Assembly (NCBI RefSeq): GCF_004127445.1 | Contig: NZ_QEXM01000039.1 | Span: 1-64,000 of the forward strand | Direction: 5' to 3' | DNA: 64,000 nt | Origin: Streptomyces alfalfae | GTDB lineage: Bacteria; Actinomycetota; Actinomycetes; Streptomycetales; Streptomycetaceae | Shown here: one piece after another, positions 1-8,135 of the stretch | Numbering within the stretch: the stretch's first letter is position 1 | Layout of the letters: each line of letters starts with the position of its first letter | Made by a program: the position numbers and the translations under genes | The notes under the pieces: generated by a model | Databases searched by the model: none | Told to the model about the DNA's origin: nothing | What the model saw: the letters and a program-made list of their open reading frames with translations, nothing else

Positions 1-647
1 ACGTCCGCGCCGCCGAGGCCGTTCTGCGTGATCTCCTCGCCCGTCACCGCGCGGACCACGTCCGGGCCCGTGATGAACATCTGCGACGTCTCGCGGACCA
101 TGAACACGAAGTCCGTCAGCGCCGGGCTGTACGCCGCGCCGCCCGCGCACGGGCCCAGCATCACGCTGATCTGCGGGATCACGCCGGACGCCTTGGTGTT
201 GCGCTGGAAGATGCCGCCGTAGCCCGCCAGGGCCGTGACGCCTTCCTGGATGCGCGCGCCGGCGCCGTCGTTCAGCGAGACCAGCGGGGCGCCGGCCGCG
301 ATGGCCATGTCCATGATCTTGTGGATCTTCGTGGCGTGGGCCTCGCCCAGCGCCCCGCCGAAGATCCGGAAGTCGTGCGCGTAGACGAAGACCGTACGGC
401 CCTCGACCGTGCCCCAGCCGGTGACGACGCCGTCGGTGTACGGCTTCTTCGCCTCCAGGCCGAAACTGGTCGCCCGGTGCCGGCGCAGGGGTTCGACCTC
501 GCGGAACGAGCCCTCGTCCAGGAGCAGGTCGATGCGCTCGCGGACGGTGAGCTTGCCCTTGGCCTTCTGAGCGGCGGTGGCCGGTTCGCCGGGTCCCGCG
601 AGGACCCGCTCCCGTATGTCCGCCAGCTCCGCGACGTGGAGTCTCAT
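1..647 (-). CDS. Acyl-CoA carboxylase carboxyltransferase (beta) subunit, 3' end outside window
   Basis: The first 215 residues are visible; the gene runs off the left edge. The ATG at 647 follows a GGGGAGAG ribosome site. Typical biotin-dependent carboxyltransferase segments are present: GGALGEAHATKIHKIMDMA, the oxyanion-type stretch NDGAGARIQEG and GPCAGGAAYSPALTDF. The family transfers carboxyl from biotinyl-BCCP to acetyl- or propionyl-CoA, giving malonyl- or methylmalonyl-CoA. It lies 97 bp downstream of a membrane-protein gene on the same strand, which itself has a SARP-type promoter. It may therefore be co-induced to supply extender units, but a housekeeping role is equally possible. 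Acetyl versus propionyl specificity cannot be read from the visible part. Confidence 0.9.
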   Translation of the reverse strand, partial: MRLHVAELADIRERVLAGPGEPATAAQKAKGKLTVRERIDLLLDEGSFREVEPLRRHRATSFGLEAKKPYTDGVVTGWGTVEGRTVFVYAHDFRIFGGALGEAHATKIHKIMDMAIAAGAPLVSLNDGAGARIQEGVTALAGYGGIFQRNTKASGVIPQISVMLGPCAGGAAYSPALTDFVFMVRETSQMFITGPDVVRAVTGEEITQNGLGGAD

Positions 648-744
648 CTCTCCCCTTACCGGTCTCGAAGCCGTCCCCGGCCGTCCCCGGCCTTCCCTGC
701 CGTGACCGGGGACGCGGCGTGTGGTCGGTCGACTGGACGGTCGG

Positions 745-1176
745 TCAGTTGGTCAGCTTGCGCAGGCCGCTGATCTGGAGCACGGCGAACGCGCCGACCA
801 CGAGGGCCTGCATGGGAATCCACACGGTGCCGATCGTGTTCGGGTCGAACCAGCCGAAGACCGCGGTGGCGATGCTCGCCACGGCCCAGAGGAGGTTGGC
901 CTCGATGACGATCTTGGTGGCCGCGGCGGACGGCACGTCCTGGCGGGCCAGGAGGCCGACGAGCAGGCCGTACACGGTGAGGAACACGCCGATGCCGCGC
1001 AGGAACCCGGCGTCCATGTCGAGCAGGTCGCCGACGGGGCCCGCGGCGACCAGATAGATCAGGCCGTTGCCGGCGGTGACGACGGCGTCGAGGCCGAGGA
1101 AGAGACGCAGCGGACGCGCGGCGGACGAGTTCGTGGCCGCGGTGCCGAGGCGAGCGGTGGTCTGGCTCGTGGTCAT
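745..1176 (-). CDS. Small integral membrane protein (143 aa, about four TM helices)
   Basis: I do not recognise a named family. The protein has a short polar N-terminus (MTTSQTTARLG) followed by four hydrophobic segments around residues 25-45, 55-75, 85-105 and 110-130, which suggests a four-helix inner-membrane protein. A longer reading frame extends upstream, but the ATG at 1176 has a well-placed AGGAG and is the better start. A SARP-type box with a -10 lies about 140 bp upstream (1313-1345) and points at this gene, so it probably belongs to the cluster regulon. It could be an accessory transport or resistance protein; nothing in the sequence fixes a function. Confidence 0.75.
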   Translation of the reverse strand: MTTSQTTARLGTAATNSSAARPLRLFLGLDAVVTAGNGLIYLVAAGPVGDLLDMDAGFLRGIGVFLTVYGLLVGLLARQDVPSAAATKIVIEANLLWAVASIATAVFGWFDPNTIGTVWIPMQALVVGAFAVLQISGLRKLTN

Positions 1177-1987
1177 GAAAACTCCTGGTCTATACGGCTG
1201 GTTGGTACGCCTGGTGGGTGTGGGCGGAGGGCGGCGGCGAGGGTTCCTGCCGCCGAACGGGACATGTGGGGACACGTCCCGCGCGGGAGGCGGCCGCCCG
1301 CTTTCCGTTCCGATGGTGGCAACCGGCGCTGATGAGGTGCTGACGCGCCACGTGGGGGCGGCTCCCACCGCAGGTGGCGGGCGACGCGGCCTGGCGGGGC
1401 CCTAGGGGGAGGGGGTGCGGGTATGGGCTCAAGGGGTACGGGCGACGGGGTGCGGGGCGGCGTACGGGCGGCGGGGGTGCGGGCCCAGGCGCGGGACGGG
1501 GGTACGGGCGACAGGGGGCGGGGCCAGAAGCGCAGGGCCAGGGGTATGGGCGCAGGGCCCAGGGGTGCGGGCGCAGGGGCGCGGGCGCAGGGGTGCCGAC
1601 GGCAGGGGCCACGGGGCCAGGCGGGGGCCCGGGACACGGGCGACAGGGCTACGGGTCCAGGGCAACGGCTCAGGGGTGCGGGGCCAGGGCACGGGCCCAC
1701 GGGCAAGTGGCACGGGCTGCGCACAGGACGGACGCAAGGCGAGCCCACCGGTAAGAGATGTGGCTGGGCAGGAGTACGAGGCGCCGCGCCCTCGCCCGCG
1801 CGTGGCGGGCCCCTTCCGCGAAGGGCGGCTGCTTCCCCGTAGGGTCCCCGCACGGCGACTGCTTCCCCGCACGGCGGCTGCTTCCCCGTAGGGTGGCTGG
1901 TTCCCCGCGCGGCGGGTGCTCCCCCGCACGGTCGGGACGCCCGCGGCGAGCCGCGCGGTTCCCGTCACCGCCGAGGAGGCGAACCGC
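1177..1987. repeat. 811-bp intergenic stretch with G-rich low-complexity and short repeats
   Basis: No convincing gene is present. From about 1400 to 1745 the plus strand is strongly G-rich, with degenerate 10-13 nt units such as GGGTACGGGCGAC and CAGGGGTGCGGGC. From about 1826 to 1930 roughly 20-nt units built on GGCGGCTGCTTCCCCG recur four or five times. Open frames here in several registers are composition artefacts. The stretch separates the SARP gene (ends 1988) from the membrane-protein gene and contains the SARP box at 1313-1345. Confidence 0.7.
1313..1345 (-). promoter_or_regulatory. SARP box and -10 for the membrane-protein gene
   Basis: Read on the minus strand: CGTCAGC, 4 nt, CATCAGC, 9 nt, then CACCAT as a -10. 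The 11-bp repeat period and 9-nt gap are the same as at six other promoters in the window. Predicted transcription starts near 1306 and reaches the gene at 1176. Confidence 0.65.
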
Positions 1988-2779
1988 TCACGCCGGCTGC
2001 AACAGCACCGCGGCCGCCTTCGTCAGGGAAGGGTCGTGCGCGAGGATCGCGTGTTCCACCTGGCGCAGGGAGGGGGACGGGTCGATGCCGAGTTCGTCCG
2101 AGAGGTGTTGCCGCATGGCGCGGTAGACATTGAGCGCGTCCGCCTGGCGGCCCGAGCGGTACAGGGCCACCATCAATTGCTCGCAGAAGCGTTCCCTCAG
2201 AGGGTGGTTGCTGTGTGCCTCGTGCAGTTCCGCGAGCATCGCCGCGTGCCGGCTCAGCCGGAGCTCCGCCTCGAAGCGCAGTTCCATGGCCCGCATGCGG
2301 TATTCCTCGTAACGGGCGCAGGCCAGCTGGCAGATGGTGCCGCCGGGGAAATCGCCGAATACCGGACCGCGCCACATGGCGAGCGCCTGGCCCAGCAATT
2401 GTGCCGTGGCGATGTCGTCCGTGTCGCCCGCGGCCTCCGCCTGTCGGACGGCCTTGGTGAATTCCGCGGCGTCGAATTCGCCCTCGTGAATCGTGAGACG
2501 GTAGCCGGAGGGGTGCATCGTCACCCTCGGGAACGCGAGGTCCGGTTCCAGGCTCTTCAATTTGCGGCGGAGCCTGCTGATGTGCGCCTGTAGCGCGTTG
2601 ACCTGTTTGTCGGGCAGGTCGTCGCCCCACATCTCCTCGACGAGGATTTCGCCCGGGACCGGGCGGCCCTCGCTGACCAGCAGCGTCTGGATCAGGTTTC
2701 TCTGGAGATCTCCCGAGATCTCCGCGGCGCCTAATGCGGTGCGGATCTGCAGCGCTCCGAGAATCGAAAAGCTCAGCAT
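1988..2779 (-). CDS. AfsR/SARP-family pathway-specific activator (263 aa), TTA codon at position 16
   Basis: This is a stand-alone SARP: an N-terminal OmpR-type winged-helix DNA-binding domain (about 1-95, with LQAHISRLRRKL) followed by a bacterial transcriptional activation domain (about 100-255, ending DELGIDPSPSLRQVEHAIL). It has no NB-ARC or TPR extension. The ATG at 2779 has a GGGGGAAA site; an upstream in-frame extension is low-complexity and unlikely. Codon 16 is TTA (plus-strand 2732-2734), so translation should depend on the bldA tRNA. SARPs bind direct heptamer repeats at 11-bp period just upstream of -10, and such repeats occur at seven promoters here. Its own promoter holds a GBL-receptor-type operator (2972-2989), which places it between the GBL switch and the biosynthetic operons. 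Confidence 0.92.
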   Translation of the reverse strand: MLSFSILGALQIRTALGAAEISGDLQRNLIQTLLVSEGRPVPGEILVEEMWGDDLPDKQVNALQAHISRLRRKLKSLEPDLAFPRVTMHPSGYRLTIHEGEFDAAEFTKAVRQAEAAGDTDDIATAQLLGQALAMWRGPVFGDFPGGTICQLACARYEEYRMRAMELRFEAELRLSRHAAMLAELHEAHSNHPLRERFCEQLMVALYRSGRQADALNVYRAMRQHLSDELGIDPSPSLRQVEHAILAHDPSLTKAAAVLLQPA

Positions 2780-3178
2780 GCCGTTTCCCCCTTGGCTTTC
2801 GTTGCTGCAACGTCGGGGCTGTTCACCTGCCGGGTCGCCAGGGCCATCGGTGCTGCGGCGTGGGGGACCGCGTGTGGAGGTCGGCGTGGCGATCTCTGGG
2901 CGTCCCCGACCGGGGGAGGCAGGGGGCGGGCCCCGCTGACTCCCTTCCGAGGGGAACCCTCCCACAGTATCATTCCTTTGGGAAGGTATTTTTTTGAACC
3001 AGTCGGGCCAAGGGGGCTGAATATGCCTTGACCTGCTGGTTCGCCAGGGGAATGTGCGACACGCCCTGGACGTGGGACCGCCCCGGTCGGCCGATTCGCT
3101 CTCGCGGGGGCGCCGGGGCGGCCGCTTCGCCGAGGCGGGGGAGGCCCGGCGAAGTGAATATGGAAGCTGAAGTTCCGC
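2780..3178. other. Intergenic region between SARP gene and tRNA-like array
   Basis: This 399-bp region holds the SARP 5' leader, the promoter/operator at 2966-2989 and about 190 bp below the tRNA-like array. I see no convincing coding frame and no strong hairpin-plus-T-run terminator after the array, so read-through toward the SARP gene is possible. Confidence 0.6.
2966..2989 (-). promoter_or_regulatory. SARP gene promoter with ARE-like operator
   Basis: On the minus strand ATACCT-N6-AGGAAT (2989-2972) is followed directly by the -10 GATACT (2971-2966). The half-sites match the perfect element between the GBL-receptor and AfsA genes (ATACCT-N6-AGGTAT) at all but one base. Because the 18 bp fill the -35/-10 spacer, a bound receptor would block RNA polymerase. 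Confidence 0.65.
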
Positions 3179-3275
<97 letters not shown>

Positions 3276-3323
3276 CAGTTGTATGGTCGTGCGGTTGTGC
3301 GGGCGCTGATGCTGGTGCGCCTT

Positions 3324-3418
<95 letters not shown>

Positions 3419-3466
3419 CAGTTGTATGGTCGTGCGGTTGTGCGGGCGCTGATGCTGGTGCGCCTT

Positions 3467-3561
<95 letters not shown>

Positions 3562-3600
3562 TCGTTCCCGGCCCGGTTTCCCGTGCCGTTCACGAGAACA

Positions 3601-3644
3601 ACATTGCCAGGCGGTTCTGACGGGACGCTGACGCGTCTCTGACA
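3601..3644 (-). promoter_or_regulatory. SARP box and -10 driving the tRNA-like array
   Basis: On the minus strand: TGTCAGA, 4 nt, CGTCAGC, 4 nt, CGTCAGA, 9 nt, CAATGT. The repeats point at the tRNA-like genes and not at the VlmA-type gene on the other side. The predicted start is near 3594. Confidence 0.7.
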
Positions 3645-3770
3645 CCGGCCGCGAGGAAGCCCGTACGCCCCCGATTTCACCAGCACACAAGGTTTTCCGC
3701 CCTTCCCATCAAAGGGCCCGCGGTGCTCTACTCTCATCGACCGCAACGGCCTCCGAAAGGAATTCGGATC

Positions 3771-4763
3771 ATGACCGTCACCACCGTGGAAAACCCGATT
3801 CTCCAGGCTGTCCGCACGCATACGCACGCCGAGAATCCGAGCGCGTTCCTCGCGCTCAACAGCGGCAACAGTTCGTTCTCGCTGCCCGGGACGGACGGCG
3901 TCGTCGTCTACCGCAGGACCGGCCGGTTCGCCGTCCAGTTCGGCGGGCCCTTCGCCGCCCCGGAGGAGTACGACACCCTCCTCGACGGCTTCCGGCGCCA
4001 TGTGAAGGAGGAGGGGCTCACCCACGTCGGCGTCCAGCTCCAGCGCGCCGACGCCGAGCGGTACGCGCGGCTCGGCTTCACCGTCAACCAGATCGGCGCC
4101 TCCTGGGCGGTGAGCCTCCCGGAGTTCACCCTGCGCGGCACCCGCTTCATGCAGCTGCGCAACAAGATCTCCCGGGCCCACCGCAACGGCCTGCAGATCC
4201 AGGAGGTCCCCGCCCACGCCTTCCAGGAGGCGCTGGAGACCATCGACGGCGCCTGGCTCTCCAGCAAGGGCGCCGCCCGACCCCTGGAGTTCCTCGTCGG
4301 CGAGATCGGCGGCGAGGTGCAGGAGCAGCGGCGGCTCTTCGTCGGGACGATCGCCGGGGCGCCGGTCGCGTACATCTCGTACTCGCCGGTCTACGGCAGC
4401 AGGGCCGGCTGGATGCACGACCTCAGCCGGCGCGTGCCCGACGGGTCGCCGGGGCTGATGGAGGCCATCAACGCGCACGCCATCGAGGTGTTCCGCGGCG
4501 AGGGCGTGAAGTGGCTGCACTTCGGCTTCACGCCCTTCACGGGGCTCGACGCCGCACACGAACTGGACGGCCACAGCCCGGCGTTCCAGTGGCTGATGCA
4601 CGCCCTGTGGGCGGAGGGCGCCGCGCTCTACCCGGCGCAGACGCAGCTCTCGTACAAGCAGAAGTGGGCGCCGGACGCACTCATTCCGGAGTACGTCGCC
4701 TTCGACGGGGCCGCGTCGCTCGTCTCGTTCGCGCACATCTTCCGTGCCTGCAACGCCTTCTGA
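3771..4763 (+). CDS. VlmA-type aminoacyl-tRNA-dependent seryl transferase (DUF2156/GNAT fold, 330 aa)
   Basis: The protein matches the DUF2156 family, the catalytic GNAT-like domain of phosphatidylglycerol lysyltransferases (MprF C-terminal part), without membrane helices. Recognisable parts are RRTGRFAVQFGGPFAAPEE, QLRNKISRAHRNGL, the tail-facing stretch KWLHFGFTPFTGL and SYKQKWAPD. In valanimycin biosynthesis VlmA moves serine from seryl-tRNA to the hydroxyl of an alkyl-hydroxylamine. The same reaction is inferred here because the cluster also has SerRS, N-hydroxylase and the later azoxy enzymes. The ATG at 3771 has AAAGGA 9 nt upstream; an in-frame upstream ATG at 3723 lacks a site. The gene is divergent from the tRNA-like array, 209 bp away, and has no SARP box of its own; a weak -10 TACTCT lies at 3729. 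The seryl donor is probably the charged tRNA-like RNA. Confidence 0.8.
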   Translation: MTVTTVENPILQAVRTHTHAENPSAFLALNSGNSSFSLPGTDGVVVYRRTGRFAVQFGGPFAAPEEYDTLLDGFRRHVKEEGLTHVGVQLQRADAERYARLGFTVNQIGASWAVSLPEFTLRGTRFMQLRNKISRAHRNGLQIQEVPAHAFQEALETIDGAWLSSKGAARPLEFLVGEIGGEVQEQRRLFVGTIAGAPVAYISYSPVYGSRAGWMHDLSRRVPDGSPGLMEAINAHAIEVFRGEGVKWLHFGFTPFTGLDAAHELDGHSPAFQWLMHALWAEGAALYPAQTQLSYKQKWAPDALIPEYVAFDGAASLVSFAHIFRACNAF

Positions 4764-4815
4764 GAGCCAGGCCGGCCAACCCCGCGAAGTCCCCGACCGA
4801 CAGGAGTCGACAGCC

Positions 4816-5007
4816 ATGACCGACAGCACCGAGAACACCGCGACCGACGAGACCACCGATCCCGCCGACGCCCTCAAGCACGCCATGATCGAGCAGCTCA
4901 TGGGCATCATCGGGGCCCCCGACGACCAGGGCGTCGCCGACGCGGCCGACGCCGTGGTGCGAGAGCTCGACGCCCTGCTGCGGGCCGAGCCGGAGCCGGC
5001 GGCCTGA
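4816..5007 (+). CDS. Small acidic protein, 63 aa, unknown function
   Basis: The ATG at 4816 follows CAGGAG; an earlier in-frame start at 4744 overlaps the transferase gene and is less likely. The N-terminal 20 residues are Thr/Asp/Glu-rich and probably disordered. Residues 20-55 form an amphipathic helical segment (ALKHAMIEQLMGIIGAP, then DAVVRELDALLRAE). There are no cysteines and no membrane segment. It follows the VlmA-type gene by 52 bp, so it is probably co-transcribed and could be an accessory of the transferase or of the carrier RNA. I recognise no family. Confidence 0.6.
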   Translation: MTDSTENTATDETTDPADALKHAMIEQLMGIIGAPDDQGVADAADAVVRELDALLRAEPEPAA

Positions 5008-5070
5008 CCGGCGCGACGCGGCGCGGCGCCGTCGCCGGAGGGCCGCGGGGAAGAGTCCCGGCCAGCTCCG

Positions 5071-5103
5071 CATCAGCGCCACATCAGCGCCGCACGGAAC
5101 GCT
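5071..5103 (+). promoter_or_regulatory. SARP box and -10 for the desaturase operon
   Basis: CATCAGC, 4 nt, CATCAGC, 9 nt, AACGCT. A weaker third repeat (GGCCAGC) sits at 5060, 11 bp upstream. The predicted start is near 5110 and the first gene begins at 5221. It lies within a 213-bp gap (5008-5220) that holds no gene. Confidence 0.65.
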
Positions 5104-5220
5104 GCAGAGACGTTCGCCCGGCGTCCGGCCGGTGGGGTACCGCACTGTGCCCCAGCGCAACCGGTGCGCCGGGCGGGCGCCGCCGCCCGGTTCGGGCACT
5201 TCTTCCGAGGAGAGCTTCGT

Positions 5221-6321
5221 ATGCAGCGTCCGCACGTCCAAGAGACCGGTGTCGCCGTCGCCCCGCCGCGCACCGAGGTCCCGCAGCGCACCGGGGCATC
5301 CGCCACGTTCTCCGAGCTGCTGAAACGGGTCAAGGCCGAGGGGCTGCTCGATCTCGACCCGAAGTACTACATAGGGCGGCTGGCCCGGAACACCACGCTG
5401 CTGGTGGCCGGGCTCACCGCGTTCTTCCTGGTGGGCGACTCGTGGTGGACGCTCGTCGTGGCGGTGTGGATGGGCCTCTGCGGAGGCCAGTCGTCGTTCA
5501 TGTGGCACGACGCCGGTCACAAGGCGATGTTCCGGAACAAGAAGGCCGCCTCCGCCGTCGGCTACTTCCACGCCAACTTCGTCAACGGCGTCAGCTTCGG
5601 CTGGTGGGTCAACCACCACAACCGTCACCACAGCAACCCCAACCACCTCGACATGGACCCGGACATCGGCCGGCGCACCGCGATCTTCGACCTCAAGCAG
5701 TACGCGAGCAGGACCGGTGTGCAGCGCTTCATCGTGCGCTACCAGAGCGTGCTGTTCTTCGTGCTGCTCGTCCTTGAGTCGTTCAAGATGCACAAGACCG
5801 CCGTCAAGTCGATCCGGCAGGGGCTCACCAAGCGTCCCGTGCTGGAGTCCACGCTGCTCCTGCTGCGTGCGGCGATCTATCTGACCTGCGTCTTCACCGT
5901 TCTGTCGCCGGTGCTCGCGATCGCCTTCATCCTCGTCCAGCAGGCCACCCTCGGCGTCTACTTCGGCATGATCTTCGCCCCGAACCACAAGGGCATGGAC
6001 GTCCGCGACGGCGACGAGGAGACCCTGGACTGGCTGGAGCGCCAGGTCCTCACCTCGCGCAACATCCGCCCCTCCTGGTTCATCGACTTCCTGTACGGCG
6101 GGCTCAACTACCAGGTCGAGCACCACCTGTTCCCGGCCATGCCGCAGAAGAACCTGGGGCGCGCCCGCGAACTCACCCGTGAGTACTGCGCCGAGCGCGG
6201 AGTGCCGTACCACGAGGTCGGCTTCTTCGCCTCGTACCGCGAGGTCGCCGGCTACCTGCACGAGGTCAGCGCGCCCGTGCGCCGCGGCGAGGTCGACGCG
6301 CACCTGGGACGGGCCGCCTGA
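5221..6321 (+). CDS. Membrane fatty-acid desaturase (366 aa)
   Basis: All three histidine boxes of integral-membrane diiron desaturases are present: HDAGH, HNRHH and QVEHH. They are interspersed with hydrophobic segments (around RNTTLLVAGLTAFFLV, VVAVWMGLCGG and VLAIAFILVQQATLGVYFG). Such enzymes insert a double bond into acyl chains using O2 and ferredoxin electrons. The ATG at 5221 follows GAGGAGAG; an upstream frame extension to 5164 is not needed. The gene starts an operon with a transporter, a ferredoxin and an enoyl reductase. Vinyl-azoxy natural products carry a double bond next to the azoxy nitrogen, so this enzyme is a candidate for that unsaturation; the substrate is not shown by the sequence. 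Confidence 0.88.
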   Translation: MQRPHVQETGVAVAPPRTEVPQRTGASATFSELLKRVKAEGLLDLDPKYYIGRLARNTTLLVAGLTAFFLVGDSWWTLVVAVWMGLCGGQSSFMWHDAGHKAMFRNKKAASAVGYFHANFVNGVSFGWWVNHHNRHHSNPNHLDMDPDIGRRTAIFDLKQYASRTGVQRFIVRYQSVLFFVLLVLESFKMHKTAVKSIRQGLTKRPVLESTLLLLRAAIYLTCVFTVLSPVLAIAFILVQQATLGVYFGMIFAPNHKGMDVRDGDEETLDWLERQVLTSRNIRPSWFIDFLYGGLNYQVEHHLFPAMPQKNLGRARELTREYCAERGVPYHEVGFFASYREVAGYLHEVSAPVRRGEVDAHLGRAA

Positions 6322-7754
6322 TGGTCGACACGGTCACCAGACCGGGGGCCGGGCGTGGCACCGGCGCCCGCGAGGGCGGCGCCACGCAGGCCTCGATCGG
6401 CGTCCGGCTCGACCGGATGCCGATCACGCCGACGCACCGCAGCATCACCGCGGTCATCGGCGTCGGCCTGCTCTTCGACACCTTCGAGAACAACCTGTCG
6501 GGCACCATCGCCAAGGTGCTCCAGGACGACTTCGCGTTCGGCGCCACCGAGCTGAAGCTCGTCCTCGCCTCCGCCTTCATCGGCCAGTTCATCGGCTCGC
6601 TGCTGCTCGGCAAGATCGCCGACCGGTACGGGCGGCGCCGGGCGTTCCTGATCAACCTCGCGATCTACTCGGGCTTCTCGCTGCTCGGCGCCTTCTCGCC
6701 GAACGCCGCCTGGCTGATCGTGACCCGCTTCTTCGCGGGGGTCGGCATCGGCGCCGAACAGAGCCTGTCCGACTGCTACTTGTCCGACGTGCTGCCCGCC
6801 AAGAAGCGCGGAAGGTTCATCGCCTGGGCCTACACCCTGGCCTTCTGCGGGGTGCCCGCCGTGGGCTTCGCCGCCCTGTGGCTCGTCCCGCTGTCGCCTC
6901 TCGGCATCGACGGCTGGCGCTGGCTGTTCGTGATCGGGGCGCTCGGCTCGGCCGTGGTGTGGGTGCTGCGCAGGAAGCTGATCGAGTCGCCGCGCTGGCT
7001 CGCGACGGCCGGGCGCGAGGACGAGGCGGACGCGCTCGTGTCGCGGATGGAGGCCGAGGTGCCCGAGGGCGCCGCGGTCGCCTACCGCGCCGAGGTGGAG
7101 GCCGAGGCGGCCGCCGCGGAGAAGGCCGCCGCCGAAGCCCCCGCCACCCGGCTCCGCGACATCTTCCAACCGCGGCTGCGCCGCCGTACGGTCATGCTCT
7201 GGATCTTCTGCGCGCTCTCGGTGGTCGGCTACTACGGCTTCGGCACCCTCGCGCCGCAGATCCTGGCGGCCAAGGGGTACGGGATCGTCGCGGGTCTAGG
7301 CTTCACCGCGGTCTGCTTCCTCGGCTACCCGGTGGGCTCCGCGCTCTCGCTGCCGATCATCGACCGCATGGAGCGCAAGAGACTCGTGGCGCTGTCGGCC
7401 GCGGCGATGGTCGTGGCCGGGCTCGGCTTCTCCTTCGCGGGCTCGGCGGCCTGGATCATGGTGTTCGGCTTCGTCTACACCGTGTTCAGCAACGTTTTCT
7501 CCAGCGTCTCGCACGTGTACCTCGCCGAGCAGTACCCGACCGCCATCCGGGCCGCCGCGTCCGGCGCCGCGTACTCGCTGTCGAAACTCAGCGCCGCCGC
7601 GCTGCCGTTCGTGCTGCTGCCGGTCCTGACGTCGTACGGGCCCGGCGCGCTGTTCGGTGTCATCGCCGCCGTGATGACCGCGCTCGCCGTGACCGTCCTG
7701 ACGCTGGGCGACCGCACCACCGGCGTCTCGGTCGACCGGGTGCCCACCGGCTGA
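6321..7754 (+). CDS. MFS transporter (477 aa)
   Basis: This is a 12-helix major facilitator protein with the family loop motif GKIADRYGRRRAF between helices 2 and 3 and a long cytoplasmic loop rich in Ala/Glu around residues 230-275. Its start overlaps the desaturase stop by one base (TGATG), indicating translational coupling. It is most like the sugar/organic-acid branch of MFS and probably exports the product or an intermediate, as VlmF-type transporters do in related clusters. Substrate and direction cannot be read. Confidence 0.85.
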   Translation: MVDTVTRPGAGRGTGAREGGATQASIGVRLDRMPITPTHRSITAVIGVGLLFDTFENNLSGTIAKVLQDDFAFGATELKLVLASAFIGQFIGSLLLGKIADRYGRRRAFLINLAIYSGFSLLGAFSPNAAWLIVTRFFAGVGIGAEQSLSDCYLSDVLPAKKRGRFIAWAYTLAFCGVPAVGFAALWLVPLSPLGIDGWRWLFVIGALGSAVVWVLRRKLIESPRWLATAGREDEADALVSRMEAEVPEGAAVAYRAEVEAEAAAAEKAAAEAPATRLRDIFQPRLRRRTVMLWIFCALSVVGYYGFGTLAPQILAAKGYGIVAGLGFTAVCFLGYPVGSALSLPIIDRMERKRLVALSAAAMVVAGLGFSFAGSAAWIMVFGFVYTVFSNVFSSVSHVYLAEQYPTAIRAAASGAAYSLSKLSAAALPFVLLPVLTSYGPGALFGVIAAVMTALAVTVLTLGDRTTGVSVDRVPTG

Positions 7755-7811
7755 CCACCCGATTCCCCGCCCCGAAACCCTTCCCCACGACGGACTGATG
7801 AGGAACATGGC

Positions 7812-8135
7812 ATGGCCTACGTCATCGCTCAGCCCTGCGCCGATGTGAAGGACAAGTCCTGCATCGACGAATGCCCCGTGGACTGCATCTACGAGGGCGG
7901 CCGCGCCCTCTACATCCACCCCGAGGAGTGCGTGGACTGCGGGGCCTGTGAACCCGTCTGCCCGGTGGAGGCGATCTACTTCGAGGACGACGTGCCCGCG
8001 TCCCTCGGCGACCACCGCGCCTCCAACGCCGCGTTCTTCGCGGAGATCGGCTCGCCGGGCGGCGCGTCCGCGCTCGGCGCGCTGCCGCACGACTCCGCCC
8101 TCGTGGCGTCCCTGCCGCTGGCGGTGGCGTCATGA
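7812..8135 (+). CDS. 7Fe-type ferredoxin (107 aa)
   Basis: Two cluster motifs are present: CADVKDKSCIDECPVDC near the N-terminus and CVDCGACEPVCPVEAI around residues 40-55. This is the [3Fe-4S]/[4Fe-4S] FdxA-type arrangement. The C-terminal half (about 65-107) is Ala/Ser-rich and less typical. The ATG at 7812 follows GATGAGGA. Lying between desaturase and reductase genes, and in a cluster with a P450 and a diiron oxidase, it probably supplies electrons to one or more of these oxygenases. Confidence 0.88.
   Translation: MAYVIAQPCADVKDKSCIDECPVDCIYEGGRALYIHPEECVDCGACEPVCPVEAIYFEDDVPASLGDHRASNAAFFAEIGSPGGASALGALPHDSALVASLPLAVAS

Noticed and set aside
1374..1968. Several overlapping ORFs on both strands
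   Set aside because: They consist of Gly/Arg/Pro repeats from the G-rich low-complexity field and lack ribosome sites.
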